NCBI GenBank assembly: GCA_938022165.1
Contig: CALIEI010000044.1
Coordinates: forward strand, 34,387 to 98,386
Origin: an uncultured Saprospiraceae bacterium
GTDB taxonomy: Bacteria > Bacteroidota > Bacteroidia > Chitinophagales > Saprospiraceae
Direction of reading: 5' to 3'
DNA length: 64,000 bases
The position numbers were made by a program, and so were the translations under genes. Each line of letters starts with the position of its first letter. Position 1 is the first letter of the stretch. Of the stretch, positions 19,921-30,799 are shown piece after piece. The notes beneath the pieces are model-generated. The model was given only the letters and a program-made list of their open reading frames with translations, was not told where the DNA came from and ran no database searches.

Positions 19921-21018
19921 TTAAAGCTTTACAAATTTCTGATGCATCAGTTTATCCTTCTGATGCGCTACAACATAATACATTCCAGCTACTAAATTAC
20001 TTATATCAATATCCTTGAATGAACCAAGAATCGATTTTACAAGAAGTCCATTTTGATTGAAGACTTCTATTTTTTGAATGCTTTTAGAATCTCCTGAACT
20101 AATATTTACTATATCATTTGCTGGATTTGGGTAGACCAATAATTTATTTAATGTGGCGGCTTCATTTGTAGAAACACTTTGGCAAAAATTCATTTCCCAA
20201 TCTACATCTTTCCATCTATCCCAAATCTGCTGAGACACACCGCCACCTGGTACTCTCCAAAGTGAAGCTTCTCTTCCAGACAATTCAAAGAAGTGCGATA
20301 TTTCTTCTGCATTTAATATTTGCTGTGCCGTGCTCAAGATATTGTGCAAAGGTTTTGTTGCACCGAGACTTTCATATTCAAGCCTGCTCTCTTTGATACA
20401 GTTTTCTATCAATGTCAGATGATCTCCTGCCCATTCTTCGATATAGGTCTGCGGCATATAGCCATCTACATAAGGATCTATGATATCAATACGATAGTTA
20501 TGCAACATTGGATTGCCCCAAGTAGTGACATACAGTTTAAAATCACTGTCTGCGAATCCATCTGCGATAGCTCTTTGTTTTTCTGCCCAAAAGGCCTTCA
20601 TTAAATCGTCTAGAGTATTACTTGCGCCATTAAATTCTATTTCTATATCTACTACAAAACCTTTATATCCGGACTTAGCTGCTATGTACAGTGCTTCCGC
20701 TTGATCTACCACATTGCCTGGATAATTGTATGACCAAGCCCAAGGCGAGACCCCCTCTGCAATATAATCTTGAACAAGTTCTTCATCAACTAAAGTGGGC
20801 CAGCTTTCTGGATTGTATCCTCCATCTGCCACTTTGATATAGATACGCTTACCCCCTATCGAAGCAATAGTCCTTGCCAAATTCGTATGAGAAGGTTGTC
20901 CCGTATTTTCAAATCGCCACAACCATACGCCTAGTGCGCTGCAACTATCGTCATCCTGAGCGATACTATGCAATACAAAGCATGATAATAATAAGCAGAT
21001 TAGAAAGTGCCTTTTCAT
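19921..21018 (-). CDS. Secreted protein with T9SS type A C-terminal sorting domain
   Basis: Signal peptide; C-terminus LLVYPNPANDIVNISSGD...KIEVFNQNGLLVKS...GMYYVVAHQKDKLMHQKFVKL. Confidence 0.8.
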   Translation of the reverse strand: MKRHFLICLLLSCFVLHSIAQDDDSCSALGVWLWRFENTGQPSHTNLARTIASIGGKRIYIKVADGGYNPESWPTLVDEELVQDYIAEGVSPWAWSYNYPGNVVDQAEALYIAAKSGYKGFVVDIEIEFNGASNTLDDLMKAFWAEKQRAIADGFADSDFKLYVTTWGNPMLHNYRIDIIDPYVDGYMPQTYIEEWAGDHLTLIENCIKESRLEYESLGATKPLHNILSTAQQILNAEEISHFFELSGREASLWRVPGGGVSQQIWDRWKDVDWEMNFCQSVSTNEAATLNKLLVYPNPANDIVNISSGDSKSIQKIEVFNQNGLLVKSILGSFKDIDISNLVAGMYYVVAHQKDKLMHQKFVKL

Positions 21019-21084
21019 ATTTTTTGAATCGTAGTTGGTGATTTTTTGACAAGATTGAAATCAACCAATTACAAGATACTAAAA

Positions 21085-21400
21085 TACATGTGAAATGTAA
21101 ATGGCTTTGCTTATGTGTTCTTTAACCATATAAGGCTTTACTAATGATAAATGGTAAATTATAAACGCTTTGCTTAAGTGTTCTTTAACCACATAAGACA
21201 CAATAAGGAACTTAAGGAACATAAGGCTAAGCTCACGTGTTCTTTTACCATATAAGATATATAAGACTTTTCTTTCGTGTTCATTAATCATATAAGAGCA
21301 TATAAGGCTAATCTCACGTGTTCTTTTAATAATTATAAATGGTAAATTATAAATTATAAACGCTTTGTTAACGCGTTCTTTTGCCACCTCAGAAAAAAGT
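21085..21400. repeat. Degenerate tandem repeat array (GTGTTCTTTAACCATATAAGGC-type unit, ~6 copies)
   Basis: gtgttctttaaccatataag near 21113, 21177, 21236, 21278, 21318 (degenerate), 21374 (degenerate). Confidence 0.85.
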
Positions 21401-21445
21401 TGAAAATTGAAAGTGTAAAGTACTATAACCTAGACACCTAGACAC

Positions 21446-22330
21446 CTAAACTAATTGATCAATATGCGCCATGGTTTCATCCAAAGAACGAAGCACCGTA
21501 ATGCTTTCTGTATTCAATACATTTTGCGCTACTACTTGATATCCGGAAAGAAGTAAATGCACCTCTGGGAAAAGTTTTCGCATTTGTAGTACATAGCTAT
21601 TCACAGAATCGCCAACGTAGGTCTCCGTGATCATTGTGAATATATAATCAGGATGAAGAATACTTACCGCATCGCTAATATCTGCAAGCGTAGCATCACC
21701 ACCCAAGTAGATCACTTTAAAATTTCTCTTCTTAAGTAAATAGTGCAAAAGCTGTAGACTCAATTCTTGTCTTTCACCTTCCGGCAAATACAATATGATC
21801 TTTTTTGCATCCTTACTATTAGCTACTTTCACCTTATCTGTCGCCGAAATCAATTTTTGGCGAATAAGATTACTGATAAAACTCTCTTGGACGTGGGCAA
21901 CTGAACCAGTCAACCAAAGCATGGAAAGTTTTTCCAAAAATGGATATATGACACCAAGCATCGTTTTTTCAAAGCCTACTTGTTTGATATTGGCATCAAG
22001 GATACTGTTGAATTTGTATTCATCCATTTCCATCATGGAAAGCGTCAAAGCATCCAATTGAATATTTTGCGAAATATTTTGACTTGGAATCTGAGCTAAA
22101 GCTTGGGCGAAATCCTCATCGCTCATTTTTGCGATTTTGGAAATTTTGTAGCCGTTTTTACGGAGGAAAGCGATATTCAATAGAATCTTTAAATCATTAT
22201 CCTCATAGTAGCGAATATTGGTGGGAGTACGCTTTGGTTTCAATATCTCATAGCGCTGCTCCCAAATACGAATCGTATGAGCTTTGATGCCTGAGAGTTT
22301 TTCTAAATCGCTAATTGAATAAAGTGTCAC
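21446..22330 (-). CDS. MerR-family regulator with C-terminal cobalamin-binding-like domain (CarH/LitR-like)
   Basis: LYSISDLEKLSGIKAHTIRIWEQRYEIL MerR HTH; C-terminal Rossmann-like ILYLPEGERQELSLQLLHYLLKKRNFKVIYLGGDATLADI. Confidence 0.85.
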   Translation of the reverse strand: MTLYSISDLEKLSGIKAHTIRIWEQRYEILKPKRTPTNIRYYEDNDLKILLNIAFLRKNGYKISKIAKMSDEDFAQALAQIPSQNISQNIQLDALTLSMMEMDEYKFNSILDANIKQVGFEKTMLGVIYPFLEKLSMLWLTGSVAHVQESFISNLIRQKLISATDKVKVANSKDAKKIILYLPEGERQELSLQLLHYLLKKRNFKVIYLGGDATLADISDAVSILHPDYIFTMITETYVGDSVNSYVLQMRKLFPEVHLLLSGYQVVAQNVLNTESITVLRSLDETMAHIDQLV

Positions 22331-22557
22331 CTTTTTGAATTGTACCCCTTTAACATGACCGTTCCGTAAATGTTCAAATTATGAAGAAAGTGGCTTGAAT
22401 TGAAGGGTTTTTGTTGAAAAACTGCGAAAAACAGGCCAAAAAGTCGCGAAAAACAGATAATATATAATTTCTTGACAAACTCATGTTTAACTAATACACG
22501 CTAATTAATTTGGTATATTTAGGCTATTTTTGGAAGTAAAAAATATTATACCAGTCT

Positions 22558-24540
22558 ATGTACCGATCTCTATCTATTTTATTCAGCTTTTTATTATTTG
22601 CAATAAGTGTCAATGCCCAAAATACTTGTGAATATCAATTGATTTTAAATGATTCTGGTGGAGATGGATGGCAAGGATCTGGAGTGAATTTTTTCATAGA
22701 AACTATGTCAACATCTGCAACTATCAATGGTGCAACAGATACTATTAATATTTCAGTTACAGATGGGGATAGCATCAGCATAGAATATATTTCAGCCGGA
22801 GTAGATGATGGTCAAAATAATGTACAGCTTCTTGACTCTGATGGGCAAGTTTTGCTGGATAACTCAAACTTGAGTTCCGGAGTAATATTTGAAGGATTTG
22901 TTATTTGTCCTAGTTGCCCCGCAATAGTTCTGAACTCCGTAGTAAATGTAGACTCTTTTGACAATCGAATATTGATTGATTGGGAGCCATCAGATTCTCT
23001 AGGAATATACCAAATAGAATATGCGCGATGTGGATTTTTGAATAACCCGGATTCAGTTGGTGTAGTAATGTCTTCCATTTCTGAAGCAACCATTCCTGAT
23101 TTAATGGAAAACACTTGTTATGAATATCAGATATCGCTGGTATGCTTAAGTGGTTCTCAAAGTATTGCATCTGGACCTCATAGAGGGAATACAATTTTTT
23201 CAGTCGACGTAGGGATATCTGGCGCTTTCGCTCCCCAATTTGGAGACAAATGTACTTTTAGTTCTGAGGACACTCTTTTTGTCTTTTTGAAAAATTTTGG
23301 AGCAGTGCCACAAACTTTCGTGCCCTTTGACTTTACGATATCCAGTTCCTTAACTAACAGTGGCGGAATGGTATCCATGCCTGAAGATGGCCTCTTTACG
23401 GGTATATTAGTAAAAGATTCGTGCGTAGCTTTCCCATTTGAAGAAACTATCGATATATCGGAACCTGGAGAATATACCATCACAGCCTTTACTTCATTAG
23501 AAGGAGATGGTGATATTTCTAACGATACATTTACTTACGTTTTTTCTCATTCGAGATTGCTTCCATTTTTTGAGCGATTCGATGACAATCAGCTACCAGA
23601 TCGTTGGAATTCAGATGAAGATATACCTGTTATAGCTGGTACTATAACTAGTGAATTAGACCCTCTAAATAGTAGATTCACTTTGACCACTGATAACTAT
23701 GGTCGCATCAGCGCAACAGATTCTTTAGAATTTGATTACAGCTTCACTGACCTTATGGACTCTTCTATGCCTGCAAGCCTTACTCTTGGAGATCAGTTGA
23801 TCGTAGAAGCTACCCGAGATTGTGGTGAAAACTACGAAACGCTTACAGTCATTGACATGAATAATTTTGATGCAAGTTTCCCCAGCTTAAGACAGGTCAA
23901 CTTGTCTCTTGAGGCATATGTAGACGAGATCATTAGCTTTAGATTTACGGCGCTTAGAGGCGGAAGTAGCTTTAGGACTTTACTCGATGACATCAACGTT
24001 TATGAGTGCAACAATACTACAAATCCAATTATTATTGACAGCTTGGTCATCAATACATCGGAAGAATCTGAGGAAAATGGATCTATCACCGTTAGCCCCA
24101 ATGGAGGTGTTGGTCCTTATACTTTCGACTGGTCCACTGGCTTTACGGAGATCGGCGACGTCAGTACTTTGGAAAATATTGGCCGAGGCATGTTTAGCGT
24201 GACGATCACTGACAATATAGATGCTTCTTGTTTCATATCTGAAACATTCAATATTGGTGTAGTTAGCACCAACTATCTTGCAGATATCGCTGATCTAAAG
24301 GTGTATCCAAATCCAGTAAGTGAAACCTTAAATGTGGATATCAGCCTTGAAGAGTCACAAGCTCTTGATATCAAGATTTTTAATGTAATGGGACAGCAAA
24401 TGTGGTCAAATTCACTAGATGCTAGTCAGGAACACTTTATTCCGATTTCCGTAAACAACTTTAATCAAGGAATCTACTTTATACAGTTGTCATCAGAACT
24501 GGGGCAGATCACTGAAAAGTTTGTAGTAGAGCAGTATTGA
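22558..24540 (+). CDS. Secreted T9SS substrate protein
   Basis: Signal peptide; C-terminal sorting domain LKVYPNPVSETLNVDISL...IKIFNVMGQQMW...NQGIYFIQLSSELGQITEKFVVEQY. Confidence 0.85.
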   Translation: MYRSLSILFSFLLFAISVNAQNTCEYQLILNDSGGDGWQGSGVNFFIETMSTSATINGATDTINISVTDGDSISIEYISAGVDDGQNNVQLLDSDGQVLLDNSNLSSGVIFEGFVICPSCPAIVLNSVVNVDSFDNRILIDWEPSDSLGIYQIEYARCGFLNNPDSVGVVMSSISEATIPDLMENTCYEYQISLVCLSGSQSIASGPHRGNTIFSVDVGISGAFAPQFGDKCTFSSEDTLFVFLKNFGAVPQTFVPFDFTISSSLTNSGGMVSMPEDGLFTGILVKDSCVAFPFEETIDISEPGEYTITAFTSLEGDGDISNDTFTYVFSHSRLLPFFERFDDNQLPDRWNSDEDIPVIAGTITSELDPLNSRFTLTTDNYGRISATDSLEFDYSFTDLMDSSMPASLTLGDQLIVEATRDCGENYETLTVIDMNNFDASFPSLRQVNLSLEAYVDEIISFRFTALRGGSSFRTLLDDINVYECNNTTNPIIIDSLVINTSEESEENGSITVSPNGGVGPYTFDWSTGFTEIGDVSTLENIGRGMFSVTITDNIDASCFISETFNIGVVSTNYLADIADLKVYPNPVSETLNVDISLEESQALDIKIFNVMGQQMWSNSLDASQEHFIPISVNNFNQGIYFIQLSSELGQITEKFVVEQY

Positions 24541-24601
24541 AAAAATTAAAGAAATCTTAAACCTTGCCTAGCAGCAGGTGTTTTAGCGAAAATAAGAGGT
24601 A

Positions 24602-25735
24602 ATGAATATAGGTATTGTGTGCTATCCGACATACGGAGGTAGCGGAGTTGTAGCAACTGAACTTGGAAAAGGGCTGGCCAGTCGAGGTCACAAAATTCAC
24701 TTTATTACCTATCGTCAACCTACTAGGCTTAATAGTTTTCAGCAAAATGTATTCTATCATGAAGTAGGTGTCAAGGACTATCCTTTATTTGAATTTACCC
24801 CTTACGATACCGCTCTCGCAAGTAAACTTGTAGATGTAGTTAAGCACGAGAAGCTTGACCTTCTACATGTACACTATGCCATTCCTCATGCGGCAGTAGC
24901 TTTCATGGCAAAGCAAATTTTAAATTCGCAGGGAATAAATATACCTGTAGTAACTACGCTGCACGGTACAGACATTACATTAGTTGGAAGCCATCCTGCT
25001 TTTGCTCCCGTGGTTGAATTTTCCATCAACAATTCGGACGGAGTAACAGCCGTGTCAGATTCACTAAAAAAAGATACGCTTGAGTTTTTTAATATTGAAA
25101 ATGAGATCCAAGTAATTCATAATTTTATAGACTTATCTAGATTCAAAAAAACGGATAAGGATCACTTCAAAAAAGCAATTGCTCCAAATGGAGAAAAGAT
25201 TTTGTCGCACGTTTCCAATTTCAGAAAAGTAAAACGGGTACAAGATGTACTCCAAATTTTCAACAAAGTGCAAAAGCAGATTCCTGCAAAGTTATTGATG
25301 ATAGGCGATGGTCCGGAGCGTCAAGGTTTGGAGCAGTTATGCCGAGAACTTAACGTCTGCTCTGATGTCCGATTCTTAGGTAAACAAGATGCCATAGAGG
25401 AACTTTTAGCTATATCTGATTTGTTCATTATGCCATCTGAAAGTGAAAGCTTTGGTCTGGCGGCTCTAGAAGCTATGGCTTGCGAAGTGCCTGTTGTATC
25501 CTCCAATGCTGGCGGCATACCAGAGCTTAACTTACATAATGAAACGGGATTTCTTGCTGATGTTGGAGATGTAAACACTATGGCAAAGCATGCTCTCGAA
25601 CTTTTGAAAAATGAGGACATGCATCAACGATTCAGAAAGCAAGCCTTTGCTCAAGCTGAAAAATTTGACATCCAAAACATTCTACCTAAGTACGAAGCGT
25701 ACTATCAGTCCATATTGAAAACGATGTTGGTTTGA
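24602..25735 (+). CDS. bshA: N-acetyl-alpha-D-glucosaminyl L-malate synthase BshA
   Basis: MNIGIVCYPTYGGSGVVATELGKGLA..HFITYRQPTRL; GT4 motifs ESESFGLAALEAMACEVPVVSSNAGGIPEL. Confidence 0.93.
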   Translation: MNIGIVCYPTYGGSGVVATELGKGLASRGHKIHFITYRQPTRLNSFQQNVFYHEVGVKDYPLFEFTPYDTALASKLVDVVKHEKLDLLHVHYAIPHAAVAFMAKQILNSQGINIPVVTTLHGTDITLVGSHPAFAPVVEFSINNSDGVTAVSDSLKKDTLEFFNIENEIQVIHNFIDLSRFKKTDKDHFKKAIAPNGEKILSHVSNFRKVKRVQDVLQIFNKVQKQIPAKLLMIGDGPERQGLEQLCRELNVCSDVRFLGKQDAIEELLAISDLFIMPSESESFGLAALEAMACEVPVVSSNAGGIPELNLHNETGFLADVGDVNTMAKHALELLKNEDMHQRFRKQAFAQAEKFDIQNILPKYEAYYQSILKTMLV

Positions 25736-25774
25736 CCACCTTAAACTGAAACATTAATCTACTAAGCAGACTTT

Positions 25775-28700
25775 TCATTCTCTCTTGTATTTGCTAGGAA
25801 CAATACCAAATCTCTTTTTGAAGTGTATTGCGAAAGTCGACCGCTGATGAAATCCTACTTGATGGGCCACATCACTAATCAAAATATTCTGATCTTCTTC
25901 TAAAATCTTTCTAGCCTTTTGTAATTGGACTTCTTTTATCAGCCTGTTAGGAGTCAAACCCGTCATTGTTTTTAATTTTCTATGCAATGTTCGCTTACTA
26001 ACAAAAAATGCTCTAGCTAAAGAATCTACACTTAAATCTTCTTTTATTAAATTCGCTTCTATATAATCTGTAATCTGTAGAACAAATTGTTCATCATAAG
26101 GAATTGCATCATTAATATCAGTCTCGCCTTCCTGTAACTCAACATCAATATTTTTTCTTAATTTTTCATTTTCATCTAACCATGACTCTTTACGCAATGC
26201 ATAATTTACTAGCAAGTTATTTACTCTTGCTAACAATTCAGGAACCGAGAATGGCTTAGTTAGATAATCATCTACTCCAACTAAAAGTGATGCTAATTTA
26301 TCCCTTTCACTGGCTAGAGCGGTTAACATAATAAATGGAATCGTTGAGCTAACTTTAGCACTCCTCACATGTTTAAATAATTCCAAGCCATTAACTTTTG
26401 GCATCATAACATCTGTAATTACCAAATCAATTTTAAATTCATTTTCTTTCAATATTTTAAGAGCCTCTTCTCCATTTGTAGCTATAAATATATTCTCATA
26501 AAGATTAGACAACAACTCTTTTATGAAAGCTCTCATGTCTTCATTATCTTCTACTATCAAAATGGCAAAGCTAGTTACATCTACATCTTCATTTTTTTCA
26601 TCAATATACTCCAATACTGGCGGTAAAAGTACCGGTTTTAAAGTAGGCACTGCTACAATCGGAAATGAAAACGAAAATGTACTCCCAATCCCAATTTCAC
26701 TTTTAACTTCTACTTTTCCATTCATCAACTCCGCTAATTCCTTCACTAATGCCAAGCCTATTCCAGTCCCTCCAAGCAATTTATGTTCGCCAAATTTAGT
26801 TTGGAAAAATCTGTCAAAAACATATGGCAAATCTTTTTCATGAATCCCTTCTCCATTATCTTTAACGGAGATTTCTAGAAGATCAGCAACAGTTTTTATT
26901 TCAATTTTTATTAGCCCATCATTTTGAGTATACTTGATGGCATTGCTTATATAATTGTTAAATATTTTCTCGACTTTACTCCGATCCATCAATACATTCA
27001 TCGATGTTTCAACTTGATTGTACAATTCGCATCGAATACCCAAACTATTCATTTGTGGTTCAAAAGTAGAGATCACGTAAGTAATAAACTCATTGAGGTT
27101 GGTGGCAACTTCCTCCACTTGCATTTTATTGGCTTCCAATTTGGATAAGTCTAAAATCTCTTGAACTAATCTCTCTAGATTTTTAGCATTCCGTTCAAGG
27201 ATATGTAATTGATTTTTAACCTCAGCCTCATTGAGTTTATTAGAACTATCCAATATGTAGGATAAAGGACCCAATATTAAAGTAATGGGCGTTTTAAGTT
27301 CATGGGATATATTTGTGAAAAAATTGGTTTTTATCTTATCTAAAGATTTCAATTCTTCTGCCTGTAATTTTAGTCCTTCTGCCTGAAATCTAATCTCGGC
27401 AGTGCGTTCGGCAACAATTTGCTCTAGAGCTGCCTGTTTCTTCCTAAGTTGTTTAGTGTAGAGTTTAAACGAAATATAAATCAAGCCGAATACCAACAAG
27501 GACACCAAGGCAATAAACCACCATCGCTTATGTATAGGGGAGTGTACTTTTACACGAATAGGTCGATCATACTCTATCCAATTTTTTGAGGTGAATGATT
27601 TTGCTCTTAACATTAGATCGTAATTGCCATAATCCAAGTCTGAAAGATGGATATTTCCATCCTTGTTAAACACCCAATCTCTTCCTTCTCCCGCAAGCTT
27701 GTAGCTATACAATATTCCTTTATCCCTTTCAAAATTAGGCATAGAAATTTCTAAATCAACCACTAAATTATCTGTGAAAATATCTATGACATTTTCATCA
27801 TTCAGTTTTTTAAGGATATTATTTTTTTCTCCAGTTTTCCTATCTCTTGAGATCGCTGATTGAACAATGAGGTTTCCATCGTCACTTTTTTTAGATTCAA
27901 AATCACCTGGATCAAATCTAATTAGACCACTGATACTGCCAAAATATAATAGTCCGGCAGAGTCTTTAAAATGAGAAATTGTATTGAATTCGTTATTTGG
28001 CAAACCTTGCTCTTCGGTAAATATAGAAACCGCTTCACTTTTTTTATTAAACCGCATTAATCCTTCGTAACTGGGCATCCATAAATTACCAAAATCATCA
28101 GGGTATACGGCATAGACTATATCACTTGAAAATCCAATATTCTCTATAGTATAGGACTTGTATTCTTTGGCATTGCGATTCCATTTGACTACTCCTTGCC
28201 CTTTTGTTGCTATCCAAATTATCCCGTCTTTATCTTTGTGCATGTGAAGGCAATGCTCAACAGGAATATAAAAGTCACCTTCTTTTTGTGCACCATAATG
28301 CGCAATTATCTTTTGTTCTTGAAGGTTCACAAGATACAATCCATCTGAGGCACATAACCAAGTACCCTCCTCTGAATCTTCAAAGTGATAAAAAACAATA
28401 TCCTTCAATTGTCCAAAATCTCCTTCTTTGGCCAAGATCAACTCCGCCCTTTCTTGATCTACCTTAAACAAACCCTCTGACCCAACCCAGATTTGACCAG
28501 AATCATCAACATAGGACTGCCATACGAATCTATATGTACTATCAGCAAAATCAAACACTTTAGGTTCACCACTCCCGAATGAGTACACTCCTAATCCATG
28601 CCTCTCGGTAGAAGCATATAGTTTATCATCCGCTACCATTAAGCCCGTAAAACGAACATCCGCAACAAACAGAGAATCAAATAATTTATTAGCATATTCA

Positions 28701-29896
28701 ATACGCTCCTCTTTATACTTTTTCAACTTAGCATTCTCTACAAAATAAATTTCTCCCCCCCTATGTGTGAGCCCTCTATTTTCCCTATCGTATTCATTTT
28801 CATCAATGTCAAAAATTTTCACAAATTGGCTTTCGCCAATACTTAGCCTTAAAATAGAGTTTTGATCTTGAGTCCATAAACCATAATTGCCGTCTAAAAA
28901 CCATTTTTGAGATTGAAGATTTTCTCGATAAAGATTCTTTACGGTCTTGATATATTTAAAATTATAAGCATCATAATATTGAAAATTTTTGTCAGTATTG
29001 AAAAAAACCAAATGTTCATCTATAACCCCTATTGCTTCCCCTTCGATATCTGGACTCGACAACAGGTTTGACATGTTTTTTGCAAAGGTCTCTACATCCT
29101 TGTTGCTTTGAATAAATTTCAAATAATCTATCTTGCTAAAGTATTTTTTTTGAAAAAAAGGAAATGAGGAGTCGATTTCATACTCTCCTAAAAGCCGTCC
29201 TTTGCGATCAAAATTGAGGATATAGCTTTTCTTATTAATCGCGTCGGTCGGAAAAATCGGACTAACAAGTATTGCATAACTGTTGTCGCTATGTTTCCAA
29301 TAACCAAAGGGTCTATGTGTAGGCCTTACATTCATATTGAACTTGAACAGGCTTGACATCTTCTTATCTCTCAATTCCAAAACATGGTATTCTAAAACAT
29401 GACGATTGAAATAAGAACTAGAATTGATAAAAACATTCGTGCCATTGAACAACGCGCCCACCCCTAAAGATTTGGTTGAAAACTCACTTGACTCAAGTAG
29501 ATACTCTTCTAGTGGTATAAATTCGCCTATTTGTTTAACAAAAATAGAGACTGGCTTATCTAGTGTAGAATCATATTCTCCATTTAACACCCATATATTT
29601 CCTAAATCGTCTTCGCCTATACCCTGGACAGGGCGCTTCGAAATGGTACTATGACTCGTAAAATCCCTTACTCTAGTACCGTCATAACTGATAAGCCCCT
29701 TTGATGTGACAATCCAAATTTCTCCACTAGAATCTTGAAGGAAATTATTTATAGTTTTGGATTGAAAACCATCTAAAAGGTCAAGGTCTTGAATATTGAA
29801 AATTTGCTCTTGTGAATTTCCTTGATGCCATGTGCAAATCAACAAGATGAAAACAAAAAAATAACAAAGCTTGCGGAGTGGAGTAATTTGCTTCAT
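25775..29896 (-). CDS. Hybrid two-component system protein (reg_prop - Y_Y_Y - HisKA - HATPase - REC - AraC HTH)
   Basis: FFTNISHELKTPITLILGPL H-box; GTGIGLALVKELAELM; REC LVITDVMMPKVNGLELF; C-terminal AraC HTH ISDVAHQVGFHQRSTFAIHFKKRFGIVPSKYKRE. Confidence 0.95.
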   Translation of the reverse strand: MKQITPLRKLCYFFVFILLICTWHQGNSQEQIFNIQDLDLLDGFQSKTINNFLQDSSGEIWIVTSKGLISYDGTRVRDFTSHSTISKRPVQGIGEDDLGNIWVLNGEYDSTLDKPVSIFVKQIGEFIPLEEYLLESSEFSTKSLGVGALFNGTNVFINSSSYFNRHVLEYHVLELRDKKMSSLFKFNMNVRPTHRPFGYWKHSDNSYAILVSPIFPTDAINKKSYILNFDRKGRLLGEYEIDSSFPFFQKKYFSKIDYLKFIQSNKDVETFAKNMSNLLSSPDIEGEAIGVIDEHLVFFNTDKNFQYYDAYNFKYIKTVKNLYRENLQSQKWFLDGNYGLWTQDQNSILRLSIGESQFVKIFDIDENEYDRENRGLTHRGGEIYFVENAKLKKYKEERIEYANKLFDSLFVADVRFTGLMVADDKLYASTERHGLGVYSFGSGEPKVFDFADSTYRFVWQSYVDDSGQIWVGSEGLFKVDQERAELILAKEGDFGQLKDIVFYHFEDSEEGTWLCASDGLYLVNLQEQKIIAHYGAQKEGDFYIPVEHCLHMHKDKDGIIWIATKGQGVVKWNRNAKEYKSYTIENIGFSSDIVYAVYPDDFGNLWMPSYEGLMRFNKKSEAVSIFTEEQGLPNNEFNTISHFKDSAGLLYFGSISGLIRFDPGDFESKKSDDGNLIVQSAISRDRKTGEKNNILKKLNDENVIDIFTDNLVVDLEISMPNFERDKGILYSYKLAGEGRDWVFNKDGNIHLSDLDYGNYDLMLRAKSFTSKNWIEYDRPIRVKVHSPIHKRWWFIALVSLLVFGLIYISFKLYTKQLRKKQAALEQIVAERTAEIRFQAEGLKLQAEELKSLDKIKTNFFTNISHELKTPITLILGPLSYILDSSNKLNEAEVKNQLHILERNAKNLERLVQEILDLSKLEANKMQVEEVATNLNEFITYVISTFEPQMNSLGIRCELYNQVETSMNVLMDRSKVEKIFNNYISNAIKYTQNDGLIKIEIKTVADLLEISVKDNGEGIHEKDLPYVFDRFFQTKFGEHKLLGGTGIGLALVKELAELMNGKVEVKSEIGIGSTFSFSFPIVAVPTLKPVLLPPVLEYIDEKNEDVDVTSFAILIVEDNEDMRAFIKELLSNLYENIFIATNGEEALKILKENEFKIDLVITDVMMPKVNGLELFKHVRSAKVSSTIPFIMLTALASERDKLASLLVGVDDYLTKPFSVPELLARVNNLLVNYALRKESWLDENEKLRKNIDVELQEGETDINDAIPYDEQFVLQITDYIEANLIKEDLSVDSLARAFFVSKRTLHRKLKTMTGLTPNRLIKEVQLQKARKILEEDQNILISDVAHQVGFHQRSTFAIHFKKRFGIVPSKYKRE

Positions 29897-30600
29897 TTGG
29901 TTAATAAATACTTATTTCTGTTTTTTGTTTATGGTCATCAGATCAATATAGTATTCAAATACGATGAATTCTATTATTGAAAATAATACTAATATGGCTT
30001 CTTACTAAATTTGGGATAGATAATTCATGAATTATGATGTAATCACTTTAAAACTTTAATGAACAATATATTTAATCATACCTAATAAAAAATGGGAGCT
30101 ATAATCATATATGAAAGCCTTAGAATCATGTATGATTTACAACATCCCATCTATACCAAATGAAAACAACCTACATATATATTTGCTGTACAAAAGCAAA
30201 TAGAAACAAATCTAAATAATTACCTATTTTTAAAACGAGCCAAAACTGCCAATAAAGAATTGGAATCTGCCAATAAATTCTAAATAGGCCATATAAAGTT
30301 CGATTCTTAACGCTTTTATTAAATTTTGGGCTTTACATAGAGATATCTCCATCAATTTGCACTTTTCAGAGTGTTCTTGTCCTAAACAAACACCCCAAGC
30401 AAATCTTAAAAACTTAAATTGCAATTCTAATCTAATAGTAAAAGATCAAATGTATTGTATTGCCAATCCTTACACTAATGAAATACTTTTCCACACAATG
30501 CATTTTCTTGGTTGAACAAGTGGCAAACTTCACTAAAGGGGGCTCACCCCTTTAGTGTGCCATCCTTCTAGACCACTTCTTATTATCAATTTGATATTTT

Positions 30601-30764
30601 CGGACAAGGGATAGTAGCAGTGGACGACCATAGGAGTCCAGTCCGCGCGCGGATTTGTAGCGTATGCAGGGACCAAGCTGCGAAAAGCCCGGTCCCGAGT
30701 GAGGCTTTATTTGGTGCGATGGCCATCGCACCAAATATGGCCGATACCGAGGGATGGCCCAAAA
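30601..30764 (-). other. Dispersed structured intergenic element (copy E5)
   Basis: On gene-sense strand: TTTTGGGCCATCCC...28-bp palindrome...GTCGTCCACTGCTACTATCCCTTGTCC; begins ~35 bp after the porZ stop. Confidence 0.65.
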
Positions 30765-30799
30765 TCATACATAAGGACACCAGCAGCAGCCTAAAAAAA

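Noticed and set aside
30230-30424. 64-aa ORF in the 900-bp gap upstream of the hybrid two-component gene
   Set aside because: Isolated, short, no signal peptide or domain; not enough to support coding.
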